Source: Betaproteobacteria bacterium (GTDB taxonomy: Bacteria > Pseudomonadota > Gammaproteobacteria > Burkholderiales > Burkholderiaceae_E). From it: a stretch of DNA of 8,010 nt. The stretch spans positions 1 to 8,010 of the forward strand of contig RFVZ01000114.1 of NCBI GenBank assembly GCA_009922405.1, read 5' to 3'. This document shows positions 1-5,998 of this stretch, piece after piece. The position numbers were made by a program, and so were the translations under genes. The notes beneath the pieces were generated by a model that saw only the letters and a program-made list of their open reading frames with translations, ran no database searches and had not been told where the DNA came from. The first letter of the stretch is position 1. Each line of letters starts with the position of its first letter.

Positions 1-918
1 GAGTTCACCCCCGAAGAGAAGGCAGCGATCGATGCTGCGTTCGCGGAAGGTGGTGGCCTTGACGCGCTGATGGAACGACTGAAGAAGTTGCTGGAAGAAC
101 AGAAAGAACGCCATGAGGGGGGTTCCCGGTGGATCGGGACCAACGGTAGCAGCCCATTTGGAAATGGCGGATATCACCCCCAAGGCGTCCGGATTGGGGG
201 CCCCTCAGCCGGTAACCGAACCGCAATCAAGGTCTGGGAGCAACGCGCCTACCGTGACTATGACGACACAGTCGAACTGGGCACTCGCAACATCAAGATC
301 GCGCTCAGGCGCTTACGTCGGTTTGCACGAGAGGGCGCAGCCGACGAACTGGATATGGACGGAACCATTGGCGCGACGGCCCGCAACGCGGGCTGGCTCG
401 ACCTGCGCCTGCGTCCTGAGCGTCACAACAGCGTCAAGGTCCTCTTGCTAATGGACGTCGGCGGCACGATGGATGACCACATCCGTCGGACGGAAGAACT
501 GTTTTCAGCGGCCCGTAGTGAATTTCGCAATCTTGAGTTTTTCTATTTTCATAATTGCGTCTACGACCATGTTTGGAAGAATAACCGTCGACGGTCAACC
601 GAGCGCACGGCCACCTGGGATTTGATCCGCAAGTTCAATCCGGATTGGCGTCTCGTGTTCGTGGGCGACGCCACCATGAGTCCCTACGAGATCATGCAAC
701 CCGGTGGTTCCGTCGAATACCACAACGAAGAGGCTGGTTCAGAGTGGATTCAACGGCTACTGGACCGCTTTCCGCGCCATGCCTGGCTCAACCCTGAGCC
801 CGAGGGCGTGTGGTCCTACCGACAATCGGTTGCCATGATGCGGCAACTCATGGGCGACCGCATGTATCCAGTCACGATGGCCGGGCTTGATCGGGCGATG
901 CGTGCGTTGATGCGTTAG
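1..918 (+). CDS. CoxE-like VWA domain protein, 3' part (5' end outside window)
   Basis: The reading frame is open from base 1, so the start codon lies beyond the left edge; the ATG at 70 is internal. About 305 C-terminal residues are visible. A Lys/Glu-rich helical stretch (bases 70-115) leads into a Gly-rich segment containing WIGTNGSSPFG. Next comes VELGTRNIKIALRRLRRFAR, then the VWA core. The metal-site (MIDAS) motif reads DVGGTMD with its first Asp codon at 454-456, followed by FYFHNCVYDHVW and a second acidic site, VGDATMSPYE, with Asp at 667-669. This order matches the VWA_CoxE family. From family knowledge, such proteins often work with a MoxR-type AAA+ ATPase in metal-enzyme or complex maturation; any such partner would be upstream and is not visible. 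The last codons and the stop lie in a hexamer repeat and overlap the convergent acetyltransferase gene by 47 bases. The family assignment is firm; the role is unknown. Confidence 0.9.
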   Translation, partial: EFTPEEKAAIDAAFAEGGGLDALMERLKKLLEEQKERHEGGSRWIGTNGSSPFGNGGYHPQGVRIGGPSAGNRTAIKVWEQRAYRDYDDTVELGTRNIKIALRRLRRFAREGAADELDMDGTIGATARNAGWLDLRLRPERHNSVKVLLLMDVGGTMDDHIRRTEELFSAARSEFRNLEFFYFHNCVYDHVWKNNRRRSTERTATWDLIRKFNPDWRLVFVGDATMSPYEIMQPGGSVEYHNEEAGSEWIQRLLDRFPRHAWLNPEPEGVWSYRQSVAMMRQLMGDRMYPVTMAGLDRAMRALMR

Positions 919-1456
919 CGTTCGTATTCGCATTCGCGTTCGCCTTAATCCCCATCACGACCAGATCCCGCTCAACGCCATTGAGCTCAGCCACCTCAGG
1001 GTAAAAACCCCATCGCTGAAATCCGCGGGAAGCGAAGAGCGCGAGACTCTCCTCGTTGTGGCCAAAGATAAGGGCGAGCAAACGGACACACCCGAGTGAG
1101 GGCGCCTCAGCGATCGCCTTGTCCAGAAGCCGGCCACCGACCCCCTGCCCCCTCCACTCCTCGGCAATGTAAAGGCTCAATTCGGCCGTTCGTGAATAGG
1201 CCGCTCGCTCGTGGATGTCCGAAAAGCTAAGCCACCCAATGACAGAGTGACCCTTGCGTACGACCCATAAAGGACGTTTGGGGTTGCTCTCTGGATGTTC
1301 AACCGCGGTGCGATGCGTTGCAAACCATTCCAGTCGAGACTCGACGCTGACGGGTTCAAGGTCGGCGGTTACCCGAAAGCTCGGAATCGTCGAGTTATAA
1401 ATCTCAACAATCCTCGGCAAATCATCGGGGTGGGCAAGTTCAATCCTCAGCGTCAA
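872..1456 (-). CDS. GNAT-family N-acetyltransferase (phosphinothricin acetyltransferase-like)
   Basis: This 194-residue protein is a cytoplasmic acetyl-CoA-dependent acetyltransferase of the PAT-like GNAT type. The N-terminal strand and helix (LRIELAHPDDLPRIVEIYN) start at residue 3. LSLYIAEEWRGQGVGGRLL (93-111) is the acetyl-CoA pyrophosphate-binding motif, with RGQGVG at 102-107. NEESLALFASRGF (134-146) is the usual late helix and turn. The fold is complete near residue 170. The remaining 24 residues are a low-complexity tail (NANANTNANASTHAS) encoded by the hexamer repeat and are not expected in the family. The start is TTG at 1456-1454, overlapping the stop of the upstream SpeE-like gene as TTGA and preceded by GAAGG nine bases away. 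It is the last gene of the htpG cluster. The family is secure; the amine substrate cannot be read from sequence. Confidence 0.9.
   Translation of the reverse strand: MTLRIELAHPDDLPRIVEIYNSTIPSFRVTADLEPVSVESRLEWFATHRTAVEHPESNPKRPLWVVRKGHSVIGWLSFSDIHERAAYSRTAELSLYIAEEWRGQGVGGRLLDKAIAEAPSLGCVRLLALIFGHNEESLALFASRGFQRWGFYPEVAELNGVERDLVVMGIKANANANTNANASTHASPDQARPS
898..945. repeat. Degenerate 6-bp tandem repeat at the VWA/GNAT convergent junction
   Basis: Eight consecutive six-base units can be read from 898: ATGCGT, GCGTTG, ATGCGT, TAGCGT, TCGTAT, TCGCAT, TCGCGT, TCGCCT. Units 5 to 8 share a TCG-N-N-T pattern, and the earlier ones are looser. The block covers the VWA stop codon (TAG, 916-918). 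On the minus strand it encodes the Asn/Ala-rich tail of the acetyltransferase. A similar but different hexamer block is found at 5463-5498. I do not know a named repeat family that matches. Confidence 0.7.
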
Positions 1457-2193
1457 TCTTCAACACCTTCAAGCCAACGAGGATAGGGAAAGCCGAATCG
1501 GTTTTCGAGCCAGCTTGCTCGCCTGGCCAATAGGCCGTGATCAACCTGAAAACTCGGCCCATGAAAACAAAGGGCAACCCGATTACCCGCTCGAATTGGC
1601 GCCATCAAACGGACTCGATCGTCGAATGCGATCTTTAGGTGGGCAAGGCTCTGTTTGAGGGCCCTCGGGCGTCCAAATAGGTTCACCGCAACAAGACCGC
1701 CGGAGTCCGGCAACAGGCGGCGGGTCGCACGATAGAAATCAACCGAATCAAGCACTGGCCCGTCGGCTTTGCTGTCGTAAAGGTCGACCTGAACGACGCC
1801 ATAGGTCGCTGGGCGCGCGGCCTGAACCCATTCGAGCGCATCCTGGTGAACGATTTCAAATCGAGGACCCTCGGCGGGAAGACCGAACATCGACTTCGCG
1901 GCCAAAATGACTGCATGGTTGTGCTCAATTGCGACCAGTCGGGATTGCCTCAAGTGGCGCAAATTCCAACGTGCGAGCGAGCCTCCCCCAAGGCCAAGCA
2001 ATGCAATTTGCGCCGGCGCATGCAGAAAGAGCAACCACGCCGTCATCTGTTGCACGTACTCGAGCTCGAGTGCGTGCGGGGCCTCCAGGCGAATTGCACT
2101 CTGCACCCAGGGACTATCTCCTAGGTGCAGATATCGCACACCATCAAGCTCCGAAAAACTAACGGATTCGTAGAGACGGCCCCGCTTGCTCAC
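1453..2193 (-). CDS. Spermidine synthase-like (PABS fold) protein, methyltransferase-type Rossmann fold
   Basis: This 246-residue cytoplasmic protein resembles spermidine synthases and related SAM-dependent enzymes. A small N-terminal strand region leads to LELEYVQQMTAWLLFL (42-57). The nucleotide-binding loop LGLGGGSLARW spans 66-76 and is followed by an acidic residue at the end of strand 2 (E90 in VAIEHN). HQDALEWV (116-123) and VDLYD (136-140) follow, then a C-terminal half ending PYPRWLEG. True polyamine synthases normally have a GGGDG-type loop and a D-S-(S/T)-D-P active-site motif. Here these read GGGSLA and DLYDSK, so aminopropyl transfer is doubtful. Many betaproteobacterial proteins of this kind are annotated spermidine synthase without proof. 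The start is GTG at 2193-2191, 18 bases after the htpG stop, with only a weak purine-rich site. Family is good; function is unresolved. Confidence 0.85.
   Translation of the reverse strand: MSKRGRLYESVSFSELDGVRYLHLGDSPWVQSAIRLEAPHALELEYVQQMTAWLLFLHAPAQIALLGLGGGSLARWNLRHLRQSRLVAIEHNHAVILAAKSMFGLPAEGPRFEIVHQDALEWVQAARPATYGVVQVDLYDSKADGPVLDSVDFYRATRRLLPDSGGLVAVNLFGRPRALKQSLAHLKIAFDDRVRLMAPIRAGNRVALCFHGPSFQVDHGLLARRASWLENRFGFPYPRWLEGVED
1466..1470 (-). promoter_or_regulatory. Ribosome binding site deciding the TTG start of the acetyltransferase
   Basis: GAAGG on the minus strand lies nine bases upstream of the TTG start at 1456, inside the end of the SpeE-like gene. Together with the TTGA stop/start overlap it supports the unusual start and suggests translational coupling. 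The protein's first conserved strand begins at residue 3, so a later start would truncate the fold. Confidence 0.55.
2052..2077. repeat. 26-bp near-perfect palindrome inside the SpeE-like gene
   Basis: The inner 14 bases (2058-2071, two XhoI-like CTCGAG units sharing a centre at 2064/2065) are perfectly self-complementary. The symmetry continues to 2052 and 2077 with a single T/G mismatch at 2057/2072. It encodes the ALELEYV segment, which looks conserved in the family, so it may be a codon-choice coincidence. There is no loop, so it resembles a protein-binding site more than a terminator. Confidence 0.5.
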
Positions 2194-2211
2194 GACTGAC
2201 CCAAGTTCAAA

Positions 2212-4263
2212 TCACCTCAGGGCCAAGGACAGCAACAAATCGTTGAGGCGCTTCACGAAACCCGCCGGGTCTTCAAGGCGCCCGCCTTCCGACAACATGG
2301 CTTGATCGAAGATCACCGAAGCCCAGTCATCAAACTGCGCATTGACGCCATCAGCACCCGATTCCGACGCAAGCTGCGACTTGAGTTGCCGCACAAGCGG
2401 GTGCCCGGGATTGACCTCAAGGATGGGCTTGCGAGACGGAACTTCACGCCCTGCTTCGCGAAGGATTCGTTCAAGATGACCGCTGACATCCCCCTCGGCG
2501 GAAACCAGACATGCGGCCGAATCGACCAGCCGCTGGGTCACCCTCACCTCCTTGACGCGATCACCAAGGCTGGCCTTGATGCGCTCGACGAGTTTTGCAT
2601 CAGCCGGATCATCCGCCGGCGGTGTCTTGGATGCCCCGTCAGCGGGTTCACCCAGCTTATTCAGGTCGAAGTCCCCGGCCGCAACACTCTGCAGCTTCTT
2701 GCCCTCGAAATCCCGCAGGTAGGAAAGCATCCATTCATCGACCCGATCAGTCAGAAGCAAGACTTCCACACCACGCGCTTTGAACGCTTCAAGGTGGGGG
2801 CTCGAGCGCGCCGCCTGCCAACTGTCTGCGGTGATGTAGAAGATCGACTCTTGGCCGGCCTTCATACGCCCGACGATATCGGCCAAAGCGATGTCCTGAA
2901 CCGCCGAATCCTGATGTGTCGTTGCAAATCGAAGCAGCTTTGCCAGCCGCTCGCGATTGCCAAAATCTTCGCCCAAACCTTCCTTGAGGACAGCGCCAAA
3001 CGCGCTCCAGAACTTGGCGTAGTCCTCTTTCTTGTTTTCAGCAAGATCTTCAAGAAGACCCAAGATTCGACGGGTATTGCCATCGCGAATCGCTTTGACG
3101 TCGCGTGAGTCCTGCAGAATTTCGCGTGAGACATTCAGGGGCAGATCAGCCGCATCAATTACCCCACGCACAAAGCGCAGATAGGACGGCAGCAGGTGCT
3201 CGACGTCCTCCATGATGAAGACCCGCTTGACGTAGAGACGCAGGCCATGTTTTGCCTGTCGATCATAGAGATCGAACGGAGCACGCCCGGGAATGAAGAG
3301 CAACTGGGTGTATTCCGTGCGCCCTTCAACGCGGTTGTGCGACCAAGCAAGTGGATCCTCATAATCTGAGCTCGTATGACGATAAAACGCTTTGTAGGCG
3401 TCGTCATCGAGCTCTGATTTTGAGCGGGTCCAGAGCGCCGATGCCTGATTTACCATCTCCCAGCCCGGGGGGGCTTTTTCAGGCGAGGCGTGATCGTCCT
3501 CAATCGCGTCCTCCACCTCAACGGCGTCTGCCACTTCAGCGCCCTCGTCGCCCGAAGGCTTGGGTGCACGCATTCGAATCGGCAACGAGATGTGGTCGCT
3601 GTAGCGTCGCAGAATCGAGCGCAGACGCCAACCGCTCAACAAATCCGACAGTCGCGAGAGACCACTCTCGCCGTCTTCATCGGCGCCAGTACCCGCTGAA
3701 TCATCCGCCCGCAGGTGCAAAATAATCTCGGTTCCGCGCTTGGGCAACGCCACAGACTCGACCGTGAATTCCCCCGTCCCCTCGCTGATCCAGCAGACGC
3801 CATCCGACGAAGGAAGGCCTGCCCGGCGTGTCCTGACCTCGACCCGGTCAGCAACGATAAAGGACGAATAAAAACCGACACCAAACTGCCCGATCAAGCG
3901 GGCGTCACCACGGCCGCCGCCGTCGAGCCGCGACAAAAATTCCTTCGTACCAGAACGCGCAATCGTTCCAAGGTTAGACACTGCTTCTTCGCGGGACATG
4001 CCAATCCCGTTGTCGCGAATCGTGATCGTCCGACCTGCTTCGTCAAAGTCAACCTCGATCGCGAGATCAGAATCACCCTCCCAGAGCTCGGGATGATCAA
4101 GGGCTTCGAACCGCAGTTTGTCGCAGGCGTCAGATGCGTTCGAAACCAACTCTCGTAAGAAGATCTCACGGTTGCTATAAAGACTATGGATCATCAGGTG
4201 AAGCAGCTGCTGCACTTCGGCCTGGAAACCCATCGTCTGGGGTTTGGATTCAATCTCGCTCAT
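2212..4263 (-). CDS. htpG: HtpG, bacterial Hsp90 molecular chaperone
   Basis: HtpG is the cytosolic ATP-dependent Hsp90 homodimer that remodels client proteins, usually with DnaK. The GHKL ATPase domain occupies about residues 1-235: FLRELVSNASDA (35-46; catalytic E38 and Mg-binding N42), DNGIGM (84-89), LGTIARSGT (98-106) and GQFGVGFYSSF (125-135). The middle domain (about 270-550) has WSHNRVEG, KRVFIMED, YLRFVRGVID and NVSREILQDS (377-386), whose Arg 380 matches the ATP-contacting arginine. The dimerisation domain (about 555-683) contains the VNPGHPL motif. Length is 683 against about 624 in E. coli. Most of the excess is two acidic insertions, at about 186-211 and 233-268, flanking the DWRLRSI-type strand. 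The ATG at 4263 has only a weak GAG site. It heads the htpG, SpeE-like, GNAT cluster, and a sigma-32 promoter match lies upstream. Identification is essentially certain. Confidence 0.98.
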   Translation of the reverse strand: MSEIESKPQTMGFQAEVQQLLHLMIHSLYSNREIFLRELVSNASDACDKLRFEALDHPELWEGDSDLAIEVDFDEAGRTITIRDNGIGMSREEAVSNLGTIARSGTKEFLSRLDGGGRGDARLIGQFGVGFYSSFIVADRVEVRTRRAGLPSSDGVCWISEGTGEFTVESVALPKRGTEIILHLRADDSAGTGADEDGESGLSRLSDLLSGWRLRSILRRYSDHISLPIRMRAPKPSGDEGAEVADAVEVEDAIEDDHASPEKAPPGWEMVNQASALWTRSKSELDDDAYKAFYRHTSSDYEDPLAWSHNRVEGRTEYTQLLFIPGRAPFDLYDRQAKHGLRLYVKRVFIMEDVEHLLPSYLRFVRGVIDAADLPLNVSREILQDSRDVKAIRDGNTRRILGLLEDLAENKKEDYAKFWSAFGAVLKEGLGEDFGNRERLAKLLRFATTHQDSAVQDIALADIVGRMKAGQESIFYITADSWQAARSSPHLEAFKARGVEVLLLTDRVDEWMLSYLRDFEGKKLQSVAAGDFDLNKLGEPADGASKTPPADDPADAKLVERIKASLGDRVKEVRVTQRLVDSAACLVSAEGDVSGHLERILREAGREVPSRKPILEVNPGHPLVRQLKSQLASESGADGVNAQFDDWASVIFDQAMLSEGGRLEDPAGFVKRLNDLLLSLALR

Positions 4264-4294
4264 AGGGTGCTCGTCGATAAAGGTTCAGTTGATT

Positions 4295-4320
4295 CGTTGC
4301 CGTTGCCACGCTTGCGTTGC
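4295..4320. repeat. Three copies of CGTTGC in the htpG 5' leader
   Basis: CGTTGC occurs at 4295, 4301 and 4315; the first two are tandem and the third is out of phase. In the htpG transcript this reads as GCAACG units between the promoter and the start codon. It may be another short hexamer expansion like those at the two convergent junctions, or chance. Confidence 0.35.
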
Positions 4321-4354
4321 TACGCATGCCGCGTCAACCCAAGGTTTCGCCGAA

Positions 4355-4382
4355 AAGTGGGGCCGATCAGCCGGTTTTCAAG
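4355..4382 (-). promoter_or_regulatory. Sigma-32 (RpoH) heat-shock promoter for htpG
   Basis: On the minus strand, CTTGAAA (4382-4376) is a full match to the heat-shock -35 box. After a 13-base spacer comes CCCCACTT (4362-4355), differing from the CCCCATNT -10 consensus at one defined position. Transcription would begin near 4348, giving a leader of roughly 85 nt before the ATG at 4263. htpG is a classic sigma-32 target in proteobacteria, so position and gene agree. The -35 side reaches towards the divergent acuI promoter region. Confidence 0.85.
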
Positions 4383-4422
4383 AGCCATGCATTAAGATCA
4401 TTACGAATTCTATTTAACCTCC

Positions 4423-4426
4423 GGAG
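4423..4426 (+). promoter_or_regulatory. Ribosome binding site of acuI
   Basis: GGAG lies five bases upstream of the ATG at 4432 and fixes that start. The AT-rich stretch before it (4391-4416, including TATTTA at 4411-4416) probably holds the promoter. No convincing -35/-10 pair could be read. Confidence 0.7.
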
Positions 4427-4431
4427 ACCTC

Positions 4432-5451
4432 ATGTTTCGTGCCATTGTTGTTCGCAAAGACCCCAGCGACCCGACTGGAAAAGCACTATCGATCGCGGTC
4501 GAAACGGTCGGCGAAGAACTCTTGATCGAGGCCGACGCGCATAGTGTGGATATTCGCGTTGACTGGTCAACCGTGAACTACAAGGATGCGCTCGCCCTGA
4601 CCGGAAAGCCAATCGTGCGCAAGTTCCCACTAATTGCTGGCATTGATTTTTCCGGCAAGGTGGAATCGAGCCGCGACCCCAGGTTCACGCCAGGTCAGGC
4701 AGTCGTCCTCAACGGCTGGGGCGCGGGGGAAACCCACCCGGGCGGTCTCGCGCAGCGCGCTCGCGTACCCGCCGACTGGCTCGTCGAATTACCCGACTCC
4801 ATCGACCCCCGTCGCGCGATGGCGATCGGAACTGCTGGCTACACGGCTGCGCTCTGCGTCGAGGTATGCACCCAGGCGTTAAATCACCAAGGAATAGAAC
4901 CGGGCGCGGGCGACGTCTTGGTCACGGGTGCCAGTGGGGGTGTTGGCAGCATCGCGGTCGCCTTATTGGCAAAAGTGGGGCATCGGGTGGTCGCAGTGAC
5001 TGGCAAAGCCGATCAGGCCGAGTGGCTGCGCTCGATCGGGGCCGCCGAGGTCTTGCCCCGTTCGGACTTTGATACGCCCGGCAAGCCACTTGGCAAAGAA
5101 CGGTGGGCAGGTGCCGTTGATTGCGTCGGAAGCCACACCCTCGTCAATATCTGTGCAAGCCTGCGCTATGGCGCGACCGTTGCCGCAACGGGACTCGCCC
5201 AGGGGATGGACTTCCCGGCCAGCGTTGCGCCGTTTATTCTGCGTGGCATCAGCCTAGTCGGTGTCGACAGTGTGCAATGTCCAATGCCGCGTCGCAAAGC
5301 AGCCTGGGCACGCCTGGCACGTGATTTGTCCGGTCCCATTCTGGACACGATCGCAGCGCGCGAAATCAGTCTCCAAGAAGCCCTTGGGTTGGCCCCTGAA
5401 CTGTTGGCAGGTCGCGTCCTGGGACGCGTCATCGTCGACGTTAATCGCTAG
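4432..5451 (+). CDS. acuI: Acrylyl-CoA reductase (NADPH), AcuI/YhdH-type MDR oxidoreductase
   Basis: This 339-residue protein is a zinc-free medium-chain dehydrogenase/reductase of the YhdH/AcuI branch. That branch reduces acrylyl-CoA to propionyl-CoA with NADPH and clears a toxic electrophile. The GroES-like catalytic part (about 1-130) carries the branch signature STVNYKDALALTGK (46-59), then FPLIAGIDFSGKV (65-77) and VLNGWGAGETHPGGLAQ (92-108). The Rossmann domain has IGTAGYTA (132-139), the NADPH loop VTGASGGVGSIAV (164-176), RWAGAVDCVG (224-233) and PFILRGISLVGVDSV (267-281). The C-terminus EISLQEAL...GRVLGRVIVDV is also typical. No zinc-ligand cysteines are seen. E. coli YhdH is 324 residues, so it looks complete. 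It diverges from htpG across 168 bases and overlaps the 3' end of dsbB by 11 bases. The family is firm; acrylyl-CoA as the in vivo substrate is inferred from the branch. Confidence 0.93.
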   Translation: MFRAIVVRKDPSDPTGKALSIAVETVGEELLIEADAHSVDIRVDWSTVNYKDALALTGKPIVRKFPLIAGIDFSGKVESSRDPRFTPGQAVVLNGWGAGETHPGGLAQRARVPADWLVELPDSIDPRRAMAIGTAGYTAALCVEVCTQALNHQGIEPGAGDVLVTGASGGVGSIAVALLAKVGHRVVAVTGKADQAEWLRSIGAAEVLPRSDFDTPGKPLGKERWAGAVDCVGSHTLVNICASLRYGATVAATGLAQGMDFPASVAPFILRGISLVGVDSVQCPMPRRKAAWARLARDLSGPILDTIAAREISLQEALGLAPELLAGRVLGRVIVDVNR

Positions 5452-5998
5452 GGTTCTGGGATGAGGTCGATGTTGGTGTTGATGTTGACGTTGATGCGAT
5501 CATCATCAGGAAAGCAATGAATGCAAATATCAGCATCGACCAGACAGCAAAGGGAACCCCCAGAAGCGGCACATTCGCTTCATCACAATTCGCGGTCGCG
5601 GAGAATAACAAGGGCAATCGCACATCGAGCGTGGTCGCCTGAACGATGCGGTCCGCAAGGGTCAACGAGCACCCCGCAGCATCCACCAAGCCAAAGGACT
5701 GCCAGGCCGCTGCCGCGACCCCAGCCAATGCCAGCGCGATCACCAACACACGAACGCCGAGCCGCACAATCGGGGTCCACTGATTGCTGCGCGAATCCAG
5801 GCGCGACTCGGCAAGACTCGCCAACAACCCAAGCAGGCTTGCGATCAACAGCGAGGCGAAAATAAGCCGCTGCAGGGTGCACCAAGGACAGGGACGCATG
5901 TGCCAGACAAGCTGAGCAAACAACCCGAAACCTAATGCGGCGCTCGCGATCACAAAGCAGCCGAAGAAGCCAATACGTTGGTAACGGAAATCAAGCAT
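5441..5998 (-). CDS. dsbB: DsbB, inner-membrane disulfide bond formation protein
   Basis: DsbB reoxidises periplasmic DsbA and passes the electrons to ubiquinone. Four hydrophobic segments are visible at about 10-32, 41-62, 79-103 and 147-168. The first cysteine pair, C37-P-W-C40, lies between segments 1 and 2. R44, four residues on, matches the quinone-site Arg48 of E. coli. The second pair, C110 (AAGC) and C138 (TANC), lies in the second periplasmic loop before VPLLGVPFAVWS. All four redox cysteines are therefore present. At 185 residues it is slightly long for the family. The excess is a cytoplasmic Ser/Thr-rich tail (STSTSTPTSTSS, 169-180) encoded by the hexamer repeat. The ATG at 5998 overlaps the parC stop by 8 bases and no clear ribosome binding site precedes it, so translation is probably coupled to parC. 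Identification is strong. Confidence 0.95.
   Translation of the reverse strand: MLDFRYQRIGFFGCFVIASAALGFGLFAQLVWHMRPCPWCTLQRLIFASLLIASLLGLLASLAESRLDSRSNQWTPIVRLGVRVLVIALALAGVAAAAWQSFGLVDAAGCSLTLADRIVQATTLDVRLPLLFSATANCDEANVPLLGVPFAVWSMLIFAFIAFLMMIASTSTSTPTSTSSQNPSD
5463..5498. repeat. Degenerate 6-bp tandem repeat at the acuI/dsbB convergent junction
   Basis: Six units can be read from 5463: GAGGTC, GATGTT, GGTGTT, GATGTT, GACGTT, GATGCG, with consensus GATGTT. The block begins 12 bases after the acuI stop. On the minus strand it encodes the Ser/Thr tail of DsbB. The position, at the 3' end of a minus-strand gene in a convergent overlap, mirrors the block at 898-945, but the unit differs. 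Confidence 0.75.

Noticed and set aside
70..72. ATG at 70 as the start of the VWA gene
   Set aside because: The frame is open and family-like from base 1, and CoxE-like VWA proteins are longer, so this Met is internal.
584..595. 12-bp palindrome ACCGTCGACGGT in the VWA gene
   Set aside because: A palindrome of this length is expected by chance in a few kilobases, it does not extend further and it is inside well-conserved coding sequence.
872..945. Intrinsic terminators at the two convergent junctions
   Set aside because: No GC-rich hairpin followed by a T run was found at 872-945 or around 5441-5500; the overlapping ends leave no space for a classical one.
2302..3108. Plus-strand open frame of 268 codons opposite htpG
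   Set aside because: It lies wholly antisense to an unmistakable htpG, has no recognisable domain and no ribosome binding site; it is a by-product of codon use in htpG.
3467..3473. Run of seven G (seven C in the htpG sense strand), a possible frameshift site
   Set aside because: The htpG frame continues cleanly through it with conserved sequence on both sides, so neither programmed frameshifting nor a sequencing error needs to be invoked.
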